A stretch of DNA of 64,000 bases from JBFMFH01 sp040752275 (GTDB lineage: Bacteria; Acidobacteriota; Vicinamibacteria; Vicinamibacterales; JAKQTR01). Position 1 is the first letter of the stretch, and every line of letters starts with the position of its first letter. The stretch lies in contig JBFMFH010000111.1 in assembly GCA_040752275.1 (NCBI GenBank), positions 108,832 through 172,831 on the forward strand, read 5' to 3'. The notes under the pieces were generated by a model. That model was not told the origin of the DNA. It searched no databases and saw only the letters and a list, made by a program, of their open reading frames with translations. This document shows, piece after piece, positions 51,352 through 60,089 of the stretch. Made by a program: the position numbers and the translations under genes.

Positions 51352-52854
51352 TCAGCACAATCGGGTCGTGAGTCGGTTCGCCTGCCAGGATTCGCAGATC
51401 TCGATGAACCTCTTCCACCACTCAAGACCGTCGGTGGCGCGTGCAGCCACGACGGCCTGTTCCGCGACGAGGTGGGCCGCGAAGTCCTCATCGGTTAGGC
51501 ACTTCGCGCACATGTCTTGGTAGTCCGTGATCGAGAACGCCGTGCCCGCGCTGATCAAGAGCGACGGAATCTCGCACAATGAGTGCTGGCTCTGACCCCA
51601 GGTGGACGGTTCGAATCTCACGCCCATGTGTACAGTCGGAACGCCCATCAGGTAGCATTCGACCCGCGAGGAGCCACCTCCGACGGGCCACGGGTCCGGG
51701 GCCAGCCTGGCCCGGCGCAGAAACGACACCATTCGCTGCCAGCCTGGGTCATCTATGCGTCCGTCTGGGCCCCTCATCGCGCTGTAGGCTCCCTCATAGT
51801 GAACACGTGAGTGCACTCCCCGCGCGCGTGCCCGCCGCGCGACGGACGCCAGTGCGCGTCCGTTGTCCTTGCCCATCAGAACGCAGTCGACCGTCGGGTG
51901 GTCACTGAGCAGATCCACGAGACAATCGATGAACTCCGGTTGTTCCAGCTTGTCGAGAGAGCCGTGCAGGACGATCAAGGGGTCCCGGTCTCGCCACGAG
52001 AGCGACGCCTCCTGCTGCAGTCCGCGCGAATCGAAGTGGCCTCCGCCGCCTGAGTATGCCGGACAGAGACTGAACGGCCGCCGAGTGGCGTTGCTCCACA
52101 CGTACCCATCGCGCAGCGGATAGTCAGCCTGCGGCTGGTTGTACCAGTGGAAGTCGACCTTGGGATGGTGCAGGAGATCCGAGCCGACGCAGTAGTTGAC
52201 AATGCACGGTGCCGTGACGCAGTCAAGCATGTCATAAGCATCCCGCTTCCAGTTCACGTTCATCAACACGTCAAGATCGGCGCCATTGATCAGCTCGGCC
52301 ATTCGGTGTGCCTGCAGCTCGTCTGGCAGGCCCTGGTCGAGATCCAGAGTGTGGTACTCGTCCACAACCGAACCGAGGTACTCTGCGCGGCGACCGCCAT
52401 GGACAAGGTCGAACACCGCGACGTCGATGGAATCCGGCGCGACGTCGAACAAGGTGAGCGGGAACCCAAAGAGGCCAACGAACCTTCCGACGAACCCGAC
52501 CCGCCGTGGCCGGCCGCCTACCCAGGTGAGGGGCTTCTTCGGCGCCAAGGGGCGCCCGTACCGCCGCACGTTCTGGAGGAATCTGGATAGGTCCAGGTTG
52601 ACCCATCCTGGTCCATGGTGAGGCCATCCAGAGGAGACGAGGTTTGAATCAAGGACGGTAAGCGGCTTACTGCCGAGACGTCGGCCACCAATGGCCCCGA
52701 GAACCCTCAGGGTCCAGGCCGCAAGGGCGACGGCGGGTCTGGTGTCGAGCAAAGTGTAGAGCACGCTCCAGAAGACCCTGGCGATTCTGCGCTGCCGCCC
52801 CGCGAGGCTGGGACGTGTGGCTGATTCGACGAAGACGCGTGTCTGGCGGCGCAA
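51352..52854 (-). CDS. Putative glycosyltransferase, family not recognised
   Basis: About 500 residues. No ATG fits near the start; I place it at a TTG at 52854, eleven bases after the hisH stop, because the frame from there on looks coding; the start is uncertain. Readable segments are RRVGFVGRFVGLFGFPLT, DVAPDSIDVAVFDL, PLIVLHGSLDKLEQPEFID, DCVLMGKDNGRALASV and GGSSRVECYLMGVPTVHMG, which suggest a two-domain GT-B protein with its sugar-nucleotide site at the C-terminus. It lies between hisH and hisF, which normally sit side by side, so it may act on the amidino sugar. Confidence 0.55.
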   Translation of the reverse strand: MRRQTRVFVESATRPSLAGRQRRIARVFWSVLYTLLDTRPAVALAAWTLRVLGAIGGRRLGSKPLTVLDSNLVSSGWPHHGPGWVNLDLSRFLQNVRRYGRPLAPKKPLTWVGGRPRRVGFVGRFVGLFGFPLTLFDVAPDSIDVAVFDLVHGGRRAEYLGSVVDEYHTLDLDQGLPDELQAHRMAELINGADLDVLMNVNWKRDAYDMLDCVTAPCIVNYCVGSDLLHHPKVDFHWYNQPQADYPLRDGYVWSNATRRPFSLCPAYSGGGGHFDSRGLQQEASLSWRDRDPLIVLHGSLDKLEQPEFIDCLVDLLSDHPTVDCVLMGKDNGRALASVARRARARGVHSRVHYEGAYSAMRGPDGRIDDPGWQRMVSFLRRARLAPDPWPVGGGSSRVECYLMGVPTVHMGVRFEPSTWGQSQHSLCEIPSLLISAGTAFSITDYQDMCAKCLTDEDFAAHLVAEQAVVAARATDGLEWWKRFIEICESWQANRLTTRLC

Positions 52855-52864
52855 TGGCTGAACG

Positions 52865-53479
52865 CTAGACGCTGCTCGCGAAGTTCCGGAGAAGCTGCAG
52901 ACCGTATCTGTGGCTCTTCTCCGGGTGAAACTGCGTCCCCATGATGTTGCCCTTTCGCAGGATCGAAGGGAAGGGGTACCCATGACGGGTCGTTGCGAGG
53001 ATGTCCGCCGCGTGGGCGCAGCTGAGATGGTACGAGTGGGCGAAGTAGAACCGGCTCGAGTCGTCCAACCCATCCAGCAGGGGATTCGGACAGCGCACGG
53101 TGATTGCATTCCAGCCCATATGGGGAACACGCAGGACAGTCGCGCCGTCCGAGGAGCTGAATCGTCGGCTGACAGCCTCAATCCAGCCCAGGCCAGCTCT
53201 CGTCCCCTCCTCGCTGCCCTGGCCGAAGAGTTGGAGTCCAAGACACAGGCCCAGGATCGGCACTCGTTCCCCCAGCACTCGGTCCTCGAGCAGGGCAATG
53301 AGGCCTGCGTCACTGAGGTTCTTCATGCCAGCATCGAACGCGCCCACGCCCGGCAGAACGAGCTTGTGCGCCCGCCTGATTTCCGTCCCCGCGCCGACTT
53401 CAGCGTCCGCACCGATTCTGCGAAACATGTTCCGAATCGAGCCGAGATTGCCGACGCCGTAGTCGATGATGGCGATCAA
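52865..53479 (-). CDS. hisH: HisH-like glutaminase subunit
   Basis: The protein has 204 residues, the standard length, with a TTG start at 53479 (IAIIDYGVGNLGSI begins at once). The triad is present: C79 in LGLCLGLQLFG, and H185 and E187 in GTQFHPEKS. It releases ammonia from glutamine for the HisF-like partner. With WbpG in the same run and HisF lacking its catalytic aspartate, it serves the acetamidino pathway rather than histidine synthesis. Confidence 0.92.
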   Translation of the reverse strand: MIAIIDYGVGNLGSIRNMFRRIGADAEVGAGTEIRRAHKLVLPGVGAFDAGMKNLSDAGLIALLEDRVLGERVPILGLCLGLQLFGQGSEEGTRAGLGWIEAVSRRFSSSDGATVLRVPHMGWNAITVRCPNPLLDGLDDSSRFYFAHSYHLSCAHAADILATTRHGYPFPSILRKGNIMGTQFHPEKSHRYGLQLLRNFASSV

Positions 53480-53497
53480 CGGTCTCTCGTGTTGAGA

Positions 53498-55396
53498 CTA
53501 CTCAACCGTCAGAGGCTCTCCACGAAGAAAGAGCCGGCACCACCACTCGAAGCACATGAGGGACCAGAGCAGCAACCTTCGGTTTCTCCGCTTCTCGATG
53601 TGCTCGCTGATGACCCTCCTCACGAAGTCAGGACGGATGAACTCGGAGGAGGCATTGTCCCTGTCGAGCAATAGACCCTTCACATACGCCGCGTTCTCGC
53701 CTCGGTACCACGATTCGTCAGGCGCTGAAAACCCCTGTTTCTTTCGTCTGACAATCGCGTCCGGAATGTACGAAGCCATCGCCTGCCGCAAGACGGTCTT
53801 CCCCCCGGCGGACTCGAAGTAGATCTGTTGCTTGTCGCGAAGCTCGTTCTCGTCAATCCGTTTCATTCGTTCCAGGCTCGAAAGCTTGTAGCGGACCGGG
53901 ATGCGCTGTCCCAGTTCTACGAGGTCGTTGTCCAGGAAGGGGTACCGCTCTTCGAGTCCGCTTGCCATGGACAGTCGGTCGCCCACGACCAGGAGGCCAG
54001 GAAGGAAGGTCTTGATCTCGAAGTAGAGGCTATTCTGAATATGGTGCTCAGGAGTGTCGTACCGGAGCCGGGTGTTGAAGTGAAACACCCGCTCGAAGGC
54101 GCGCCGCGGCTCGGCGACGTCAATATCCGCCAGCACGCTCGACTGGAAGAGCGCGGCCTTCTCGTCATCCGGAACGAGCCGCTGCCAGAAGTCGTAGTAC
54201 CTGTCCAGGAATTCCCGTTGATCGAGCGACTTGAACACGCGATAGTAGCGCCAGGGATAGCCACCGAAGACTTCGTCCCCTCCGGTTCCCTGGAGGCAGA
54301 CCTTGACGAACTTCGAAGCGAGACGGCTGATGTAGTAGTTCGGGTAGCTCATCCCGACTCGCAGGTCTTCCAGGTGCCAGACAACTCGCGGCAAGGACCA
54401 CCCTAGGTCGCCGGCGTTGATGACCTGCTCGTAATGCTCGGTCTTGAAGTGATTCGCCATCAACTCGGCGGCCTGCCGTTCGTCGCAGTTGGCCTCGACA
54501 CCGGTGACGGCCGAAAGGTCGAATCCGCATGTGAAGGTCGTCAGTCGCCTCGCGTGGCGCGACGCTATCGCAGTAATCGAACCGGAATCCATTCCGCCGG
54601 ACAGGTAGCTCCCGACCGGAACGTCTGAGACCAGCTGACGTTCGACCGCCTGCTCCATCAAACGTCTCGTTTCGGCGGTCGCGTCCTCGAATGTCATCGT
54701 TTCGTCTGGCGCAGCAAAATCGTAATCCCACCACGAATGGTGCCGGACACCTGTACAGGTGCTATCCACCCGAATCGTGTTGGCCGGGGGCAGCATGGTC
54801 ACTCCCCGGAAGAGTGTCTGAAATGTGAATTGGTTCTGGAACGTGAAGTACTCGTTGAGACAGTGGCGGTTCAGCTCGGGCCGGAAGTCCGGGTGCTGCA
54901 TGATCGCCTTGATCTCGGAGGCAAACACCAGCTTCTCGGGGGTGAACCAGTAGTAGAGAGGCTTGATCCCGAAGCGGTCCCGACTGAGAAGGAGCTCGTG
55001 TGTGCGGCTGTTGTAGGCCGCAACAGCGAACATGCCGTTGAACCGCTCAAAGACACCTGATCCCCAGGCACTCAGTCCCTCGGCAATCACTTCGGTGTCG
55101 GCGCCGGAGATGAAAGTGTGACCGAGCTGGCTGAGTTCGCGGCGTAGTTCCCTGAAGTTGTAGATGCACCCGTTGAACACAACCACCCACTCGCCGCACT
55201 TCGACTGCATGGGCTGCGATCCGTTCGATGACGTATCGAGGATGGCGAGTCGGCGATGGCCAAGGCCGACACTCCCCACGATCCACGCCCCCTGCCCATC
55301 CGGTCCTCGATGTGCCAGCGATGTCATCATGGCATCGATGACCCGTCGGTCGACAGGCGCTCCATCAAGATTGAACACGCCCACGACGCCGCACAT
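53498..55396 (-). CDS. asnB: Asparagine-synthase-type amidotransferase
   Basis: The protein has 632 residues. Cys2 (MCGVVG) is the glutaminase nucleophile; AHRGPDGQG and FNGCIYNFRELR complete that domain. The synthase domain has the PP-loop SYLSGGMDSGSI (residues 264-275) and a GGDEVFGGYPWRYY segment. AsnB-like proteins inside O-antigen loci are thought to turn the carboxyl group of uronic acids into an amide, with ammonia from glutamine; true asparagine synthesis is the alternative. GAGGAG about a dozen bases upstream may be its ribosome binding site. A second copy is at 61175-63109. Confidence 0.9.
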   Translation of the reverse strand: MCGVVGVFNLDGAPVDRRVIDAMMTSLAHRGPDGQGAWIVGSVGLGHRRLAILDTSSNGSQPMQSKCGEWVVVFNGCIYNFRELRRELSQLGHTFISGADTEVIAEGLSAWGSGVFERFNGMFAVAAYNSRTHELLLSRDRFGIKPLYYWFTPEKLVFASEIKAIMQHPDFRPELNRHCLNEYFTFQNQFTFQTLFRGVTMLPPANTIRVDSTCTGVRHHSWWDYDFAAPDETMTFEDATAETRRLMEQAVERQLVSDVPVGSYLSGGMDSGSITAIASRHARRLTTFTCGFDLSAVTGVEANCDERQAAELMANHFKTEHYEQVINAGDLGWSLPRVVWHLEDLRVGMSYPNYYISRLASKFVKVCLQGTGGDEVFGGYPWRYYRVFKSLDQREFLDRYYDFWQRLVPDDEKAALFQSSVLADIDVAEPRRAFERVFHFNTRLRYDTPEHHIQNSLYFEIKTFLPGLLVVGDRLSMASGLEERYPFLDNDLVELGQRIPVRYKLSSLERMKRIDENELRDKQQIYFESAGGKTVLRQAMASYIPDAIVRRKKQGFSAPDESWYRGENAAYVKGLLLDRDNASSEFIRPDFVRRVISEHIEKRRNRRLLLWSLMCFEWWCRLFLRGEPLTVE

Positions 55397-55539
55397 GCTC
55401 TACGACAACTCCTCGCGACGGGTCACCGACGGGCAACCGGGGACGTCACAACGCCCGGGCACAGCAGATGGGGTGCCGGCCCCAGCGGCGAGACAAGTCG
55501 GGAGAGCGCCCGGCAACTCCAGCGTCCGTGGACCAGTGA

Positions 55540-56730
55540 TCACGGCTTCGGGCAGGCAACACCGGGCTGGAGATCTCTGGTGGCTTGGCACACGACCCTC
55601 TGGTCGTCAGCGGTCATCTGAGGGTACAGAGGCAGGGCGAGACTCAGTCGGTCGGCAATCCGTGCGTTCGGAAAACGCTCGCGCGCGATGGCGTACTTCC
55701 GGGCATAGTAGTCGACCAGCACGGGCGCGTGCGTACCCTGCCTGGTTGCGATCCCTGCGGTCTCGAGCCTTGACATCAGGTTGTTCCGGAGCTGCCCCAG
55801 CCGCTCGACGTTGTCCGGAGTCGGCACTTCGGGCGCAAACAGACACACGTACGCCTGGTAGCCGTGTTGGCATCCCTCCGGCGTCTGCGGAGTACGCAGC
55901 CACCCCAGGTCGCGCAGTGCGTCGTCGTACCCGCGGGCGACGCGTGCGCGTTCGGCAAGAACGCTCCGCGCCCGGTCCATCTGGGCGCATCCGAGCGCGC
56001 CCTGGATGTCCGTCATCCGGTAGTTGAAACCGAGGTGCGGGTAGTCAGCGAGAAGGAACGCGCCTGGCCCTTCGTGGCGCGAGAGGTCCGATTGCGTCGC
56101 TCCATGATCGCGAAGGCTCGACGCCGTGCGGGCCAGTCTGGCGTCCCGTGTCGTGATCATCCCCCCTTCACCCGTCGTGATCGACTTGCGCGGGTGAAAG
56201 CTGAAGCATCCCGCGACGCCGAACGTGCCGGCATGACGTCCGCGGTACCAGGCGCCGAATCCACACGCCGCATCCTCGACGACCCACAGCCCGTGCCGGC
56301 CGGCCACCGCCTGAATGGCATCCATGTCGGCACACAGCCCGAACAGGTGCACCGGGATGATGCCCACCGTCCGTGGCGTGACGAGTGCGTCCGCCTGACG
56401 CGGGTCGATGTTGAACGTGGCGAGGTCGATATCACAGAACACGGGCGTGGCGCCAAGGTACTCGACGACGTTGGCGGTCGAGATCCACGTGAACGCTGGC
56501 ACAATGACCTCGTCCCCGGCCCGGACGCCAAGGGCGGCAAGGGCGATGTGGAGCGCCGCCGTGCACGAGCTCGTCGCAACAGCGTGCGGGACACCGGTGA
56601 AGGTCGAGAACTTGCGCTCGAACTCGGCTACGAACGGACCCTGGACCACCCATCCCGTCTCGAGCGGCCGCCTGATCGCACGTGCCTCTTCCTCCCCGAA
56701 GAACGGTTTCGTGATTGGAATCCTGATCAT
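55540..56730 (-). CDS. DegT/DnrJ/EryC1-family PLP aminotransferase (WbpE-like)
   Basis: The protein has 396 residues. It opens with IPITKPFFGEEEARAI and GWVVQGPFVAEFE, and has IPVHLFGLCADMDAI, VVEDAACGFGAWYRG and the PLP lysine K182 in SFHPRKSITTGEGG. It transaminates a keto nucleotide sugar. Given WbpB-, WbpD- and WbpI-like genes upstream, it could be the missing WbpE that makes the 3-amino group of UDP-GlcNAc3NA, although the order is not that of Pseudomonas. ATGA overlap with the epimerase gene before it. Confidence 0.87.
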   Translation of the reverse strand: MIRIPITKPFFGEEEARAIRRPLETGWVVQGPFVAEFERKFSTFTGVPHAVATSSCTAALHIALAALGVRAGDEVIVPAFTWISTANVVEYLGATPVFCDIDLATFNIDPRQADALVTPRTVGIIPVHLFGLCADMDAIQAVAGRHGLWVVEDAACGFGAWYRGRHAGTFGVAGCFSFHPRKSITTGEGGMITTRDARLARTASSLRDHGATQSDLSRHEGPGAFLLADYPHLGFNYRMTDIQGALGCAQMDRARSVLAERARVARGYDDALRDLGWLRTPQTPEGCQHGYQAYVCLFAPEVPTPDNVERLGQLRNNLMSRLETAGIATRQGTHAPVLVDYYARKYAIARERFPNARIADRLSLALPLYPQMTADDQRVVCQATRDLQPGVACPKP

Positions 56731-57728
56731 GGTTCGATGCCGGCAACCCCGGCCGGCGGCGGGACGGTTCGGTCCACGCCGCGATCGCGCCTGCGCCATT
56801 CGACAACGGACCGCAACCCCTCATCGAGGGGCACCCGTGCTTCGAACCCGAGCAGCCGGGCCGCCTTTCCGGTATCACCCACGCGATGCGTCACGAACAT
56901 CTGGGTGTCGGGACGATACTCCGGGACGAGTGACGATCCCGCCAGTGCCAGAAGCTTCGTGACAAGCTGGTTGATTGTCGTCTTGATGCCCATGCCGACG
57001 TTGATGCACTCGTCGGCGGCATCGCTCTTCAACGCCAGGACATTCGCGCGTGCCACGTCGTCGACGTGGACGAAATCGTAGGCCTGAGATCCGTCTCCGA
57101 ACACGATGGGCGCGAGCCCCTGGTCGAGGCGGTCGAGGACCTTCATGATGACGCTGACGTACGTGCCGTGGTAGTCCATCCGCGGACCGTAGACATTCAT
57201 GTAGCGAAGCGCGAGGTAGTCGAGCCGCCGCTGCTCGTAGAAGCTGCGCAAGAACTGCTCCCCGGCGATCTTCGTTGCCCCGTACATGGTGCGGTTGTTG
57301 AACGGGTGCTCCTCGGTCATCGGCGTGAAGACGGCATCCCCGTAGACGGACGCCGACGAGGAATACACAACCTTCCCGACGCGCGCGCGGGCGGCCGCCT
57401 CGACGACGTTGTACGTTCCGACGACGTTGACGTCGACGGCGGATCGAGGCTCGTGCACGCACTCGTAGAGCCAGAGCGCTGCCAGGTGAACGACTCCATC
57501 TGCGCCCTCGAAGACGGCATCGAGCAGTGCCGGGGACGTAATGCTGCCTTCGATCAGCTTCACACGCGGATCGGCAAGCGACTCGGCGACGTTCGCGCGG
57601 GTCCCGCGCACGAAGTTGTCGACGATGACGACTTCCCGTACCGGCTCGGCGCAGAGCTGATCGACGACGTGGGAGCCGATGAAACCGGCCCCACCGACAA
57701 CGACGATCTTCCTGTCAGTCAGATTCAC
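56727..57728 (-). CDS. NAD-dependent nucleotide-sugar epimerase (extended SDR)
   Basis: The protein has 333 residues from a GTG that overlaps the wzt end by 14 bases. KIVVVGGAGFIGSHVVD binds NAD, YSSSASVYGDAVF holds the catalytic serine, and YGATK the tyrosine and lysine. RYMNVYGPRMDYHG and VNIGMGIKTTINQL are typical of the UDP-glucose epimerase/UDP-galacturonate epimerase branch. It sits between the exporter and an aminotransferase. Confidence 0.85.
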   Translation of the reverse strand: MNLTDRKIVVVGGAGFIGSHVVDQLCAEPVREVVIVDNFVRGTRANVAESLADPRVKLIEGSITSPALLDAVFEGADGVVHLAALWLYECVHEPRSAVDVNVVGTYNVVEAAARARVGKVVYSSSASVYGDAVFTPMTEEHPFNNRTMYGATKIAGEQFLRSFYEQRRLDYLALRYMNVYGPRMDYHGTYVSVIMKVLDRLDQGLAPIVFGDGSQAYDFVHVDDVARANVLALKSDAADECINVGMGIKTTINQLVTKLLALAGSSLVPEYRPDTQMFVTHRVGDTGKAARLLGFEARVPLDEGLRSVVEWRRRDRGVDRTVPPPAGVAGIEP

Positions 57729-59073
57729 GGTATTCGCGCCTCGATTCGAGCGCCGTCTGTGCAGCGACCATCGCCTCGGCCTCCGTGGCGTCAAGGGGCG
57801 CAGGTGGATTCCATGAGCTTGCGGCCCGGACAAAGCCGTGGACCGTTGACCAGCGGTACCCGTCGCTTCCGGCTGCGGCGGCGTTCAGCACCGACGCGCG
57901 CGCGGCATGGTCGACCACGTCGACGTCGTAGCCGTCCGTCCGGCTCAGCGACACGGCGAAGGAATAGGGTCGTGGCAGCAGCGGAACAGCCAGTTCCACG
58001 CTGAGCCCGTGCCAGCCTGGCGAGAGTGAGTAGGGTGCGCCTCCCCGATCCGAGCTGAAGGCACAGGCTACCTCTGTACCGTCGCTCGCCGCGGCCACGA
58101 CCCCCGCAATGACCGACTGGAGTGACGTCAGAACCTCCAAGGTCATGCGGATTCGGAACGGCTGCCCGAAGTAGAGCTCCTCGACCGGCCTGTCGTCCCG
58201 GTCGAGGAGCTCCACCCGACGGATGCGGGCCTCACCAGTCCCCGACCGCTTGGCGTCCGGGGGCACGATCCCCCCGGCTGACGGCTTCCTGGCAACGTCC
58301 AGGTAGCGTTCCACAACTTGGTCGACCGGACCATCCGTGACGACCCGCCCCGCGTCGAGGAGAAGCGCCCTGGTGCAGAGGTTCTTGACCGCGGCCATGT
58401 TGTGGCTGACGAAGAGGATCGTGCGTCCCTGCCTGACGACACTCTGCATCTTTCCCAGGCACTTCTTCTGGAACTCGGCGTCGCCGACCGCCAGCACCTC
58501 GTCCACGAGCAGGATGTCGGGCTCCAGATGCGCGGCAACCGCAAAGGCGAGCCTCACATACATGCCGCTGGAGTACCGCTTGACCGGCGTGTCGAGAAAC
58601 GTCGCGATTCCCGAGAACGACACGATGTCGTCGAACCGGGTGTTGATCTCCTGACGCCGCATTCCGAGAATGGCTCCGTTGAGATAGATGTTCTCGCGAC
58701 CGGTCAGTTCGGGGTGGAAACCCGTCCCGACCTCCAGCAACGATCCCAGACGCCCGCAGATGTCAGCGAACCCGCGGGTAGGCCTGGTGATCCGCGATAG
58801 GACCTTCAACAGGGTGCTCTTGCCCGCTCCGTTGCGACCGATGATCCCGACAACTTCGCCGCACTCGACCGCGAATGACACATCGTCAAGCGCCCAGATA
58901 TGGTCCGGGTGTCCGTCGCGGCCGGCGTGCTTTCGGAGCAATCGCCCCCAGGCTGACGTGGCTGCGGCCGCAATGCTGTCTCGAAGGGAGCCGTACTGGT
59001 AGACACCCCCACCTGCCAGCCCGATGCTGTACCGCTTGCTGAGGTGCTCGACGTTGACGACCGTGGACATCAT
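57715..59073 (-). CDS. wzt: ABC-transporter ATPase for polysaccharide export, with C-terminal cargo domain
   Basis: The protein has 452 residues when started at the double Met at 59073. Walker A is GRNGAGKST (79-87), the signature YSSGM at 167-171, Walker B ILLVDEVLAVGD at 187-198 and the switch SHN at 223-225. LRDSIAAAATS before Walker A is the usual insertion of Wzt proteins. Residues about 290-452 form a beta-rich domain, like Wzt-C of E. coli O8/O9a, which reads a terminal modification on the finished chain. It pairs with wzm immediately upstream. A longer start at 59169 is possible. Confidence 0.93.
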   Translation of the reverse strand: MMSTVVNVEHLSKRYSIGLAGGGVYQYGSLRDSIAAAATSAWGRLLRKHAGRDGHPDHIWALDDVSFAVECGEVVGIIGRNGAGKSTLLKVLSRITRPTRGFADICGRLGSLLEVGTGFHPELTGRENIYLNGAILGMRRQEINTRFDDIVSFSGIATFLDTPVKRYSSGMYVRLAFAVAAHLEPDILLVDEVLAVGDAEFQKKCLGKMQSVVRQGRTILFVSHNMAAVKNLCTRALLLDAGRVVTDGPVDQVVERYLDVARKPSAGGIVPPDAKRSGTGEARIRRVELLDRDDRPVEELYFGQPFRIRMTLEVLTSLQSVIAGVVAAASDGTEVACAFSSDRGGAPYSLSPGWHGLSVELAVPLLPRPYSFAVSLSRTDGYDVDVVDHAARASVLNAAAAGSDGYRWSTVHGFVRAASSWNPPAPLDATEAEAMVAAQTALESRREYRESD

Positions 59074-59196
59074 CAGCCGCATAGGTGTGCGGCAGTCACC
59101 GTTCCCGAGTCGAACCGGGGATGACGGCAGCCTGATCCCGTTGCCAGACAACCCATGTGGCTTCGACATCCCCGGGGTTGCGGGATCGCGCGCACA

Positions 59197-60015
59197 TCAG
59201 ATCACATCCGCGAAGCTCGCCTCCGTGCGCCTGAAGAAGAACAGGCCCCCCACCAACAGTGCGCCGGCCACCAGGATACCCGGGAGCATCGACACTGAGG
59301 GCGGCGCCGCGCCGATGAGCGCCCACCGGAACGTCTGGATGATGCCAGCCATGGGATTCATGCCGTAGATGGTCCGCCAGCCCGGCGACGTGATGAGCGA
59401 CGCCGAGTAGGCCACGGGCGACGCGAACATGAGGAACTGCGCCACGAACGGCATCAGGTGCTGCACATCTCGGTAGCGCACGTTGAGGGCAGAGGCCCAG
59501 AGGCCGACGGCCAGGGCCGTCCCGAGCGTCACGACCACGAGCAGCGGCAAGAGCAGACATGCGAGTCCCGGGGTCAGGTCGTACCAGCCCATCAACACGA
59601 GAAACACGATGAACGAGATGCAGAAGTCGACGAGGGTTGCCGCAACCGACGCGATCGGAACCACGAGTCGCGGGAAGTACACCTTGCTGACGAGGCCCGC
59701 ACTGCCCACGATGCTGTTCGACGAACTGGTCAGGGCAGATGAGAAGAGTGTCCACGGCAGCAGGGCGGCATAGGTGAAAACCGGATACGGAATGCCGTCG
59801 GATGGCAGGTTCGCCACCCGGCCGAAGATCACCGTGAACACCACCATCGTCACGACGGGCTGAACGACAGCCCAAGCCACGCCAAGGAACGTCTGCCTGT
59901 AGCGCACCTTGACGTCCCGCCAGACGAGGAACCACACGAGCTCCCGGTACTTCCACAGCTCCCTGAGGTCCAGCGCCTCCCACCCTCGGGAGGCTTCGAT
60001 TCTGACGACACGCAT
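59197..60015 (-). CDS. wzm: ABC-2-type polysaccharide export permease
   Basis: The protein has 272 residues from the ATG at 60015. EALDLRELWKYRELVWFLVWRD precedes the first membrane segment and is the Wzm/TagG signature; VRYRQTFLGVAWAVVQP is next, followed by six hydrophobic segments. A GTG at 60096 that overlaps the wecB stop would add 27 polar residues and is a real alternative. With Wzt it moves the lipid-linked glycan across the inner membrane. Confidence 0.92.
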   Translation of the reverse strand: MRVVRIEASRGWEALDLRELWKYRELVWFLVWRDVKVRYRQTFLGVAWAVVQPVVTMVVFTVIFGRVANLPSDGIPYPVFTYAALLPWTLFSSALTSSSNSIVGSAGLVSKVYFPRLVVPIASVAATLVDFCISFIVFLVLMGWYDLTPGLACLLLPLLVVVTLGTALAVGLWASALNVRYRDVQHLMPFVAQFLMFASPVAYSASLITSPGWRTIYGMNPMAGIIQTFRWALIGAAPPSVSMLPGILVAGALLVGGLFFFRRTEASFADVI

Positions 60016-60089
60016 TCCCGACGGACCAGCCGGCTGGATGCCACCTGTGTCGTCGCCGCTGCGCCGCTCGACCGCCGTCGCGTCTCCCG

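Noticed and set aside
52855..53313. N-terminal extension of the putative transferase into hisH
   Set aside because: That part is the frame-shifted shadow of hisH, rich in Arg and Ser; coding character starts only after the hisH stop.
50389..53479. Histidine biosynthesis genes
   Set aside because: HisF lacks the catalytic aspartate of the cyclase (CLLLERGR), WbpG is adjacent, and no other his gene is nearby, so a sugar amidine role is preferred.
55397..55539. Regulatory element in the gap before asnB
   Set aside because: Apart from a GAGGAG about a dozen bases from the start codon I see only a weak GGGG/CCCC pairing, not enough for a call.
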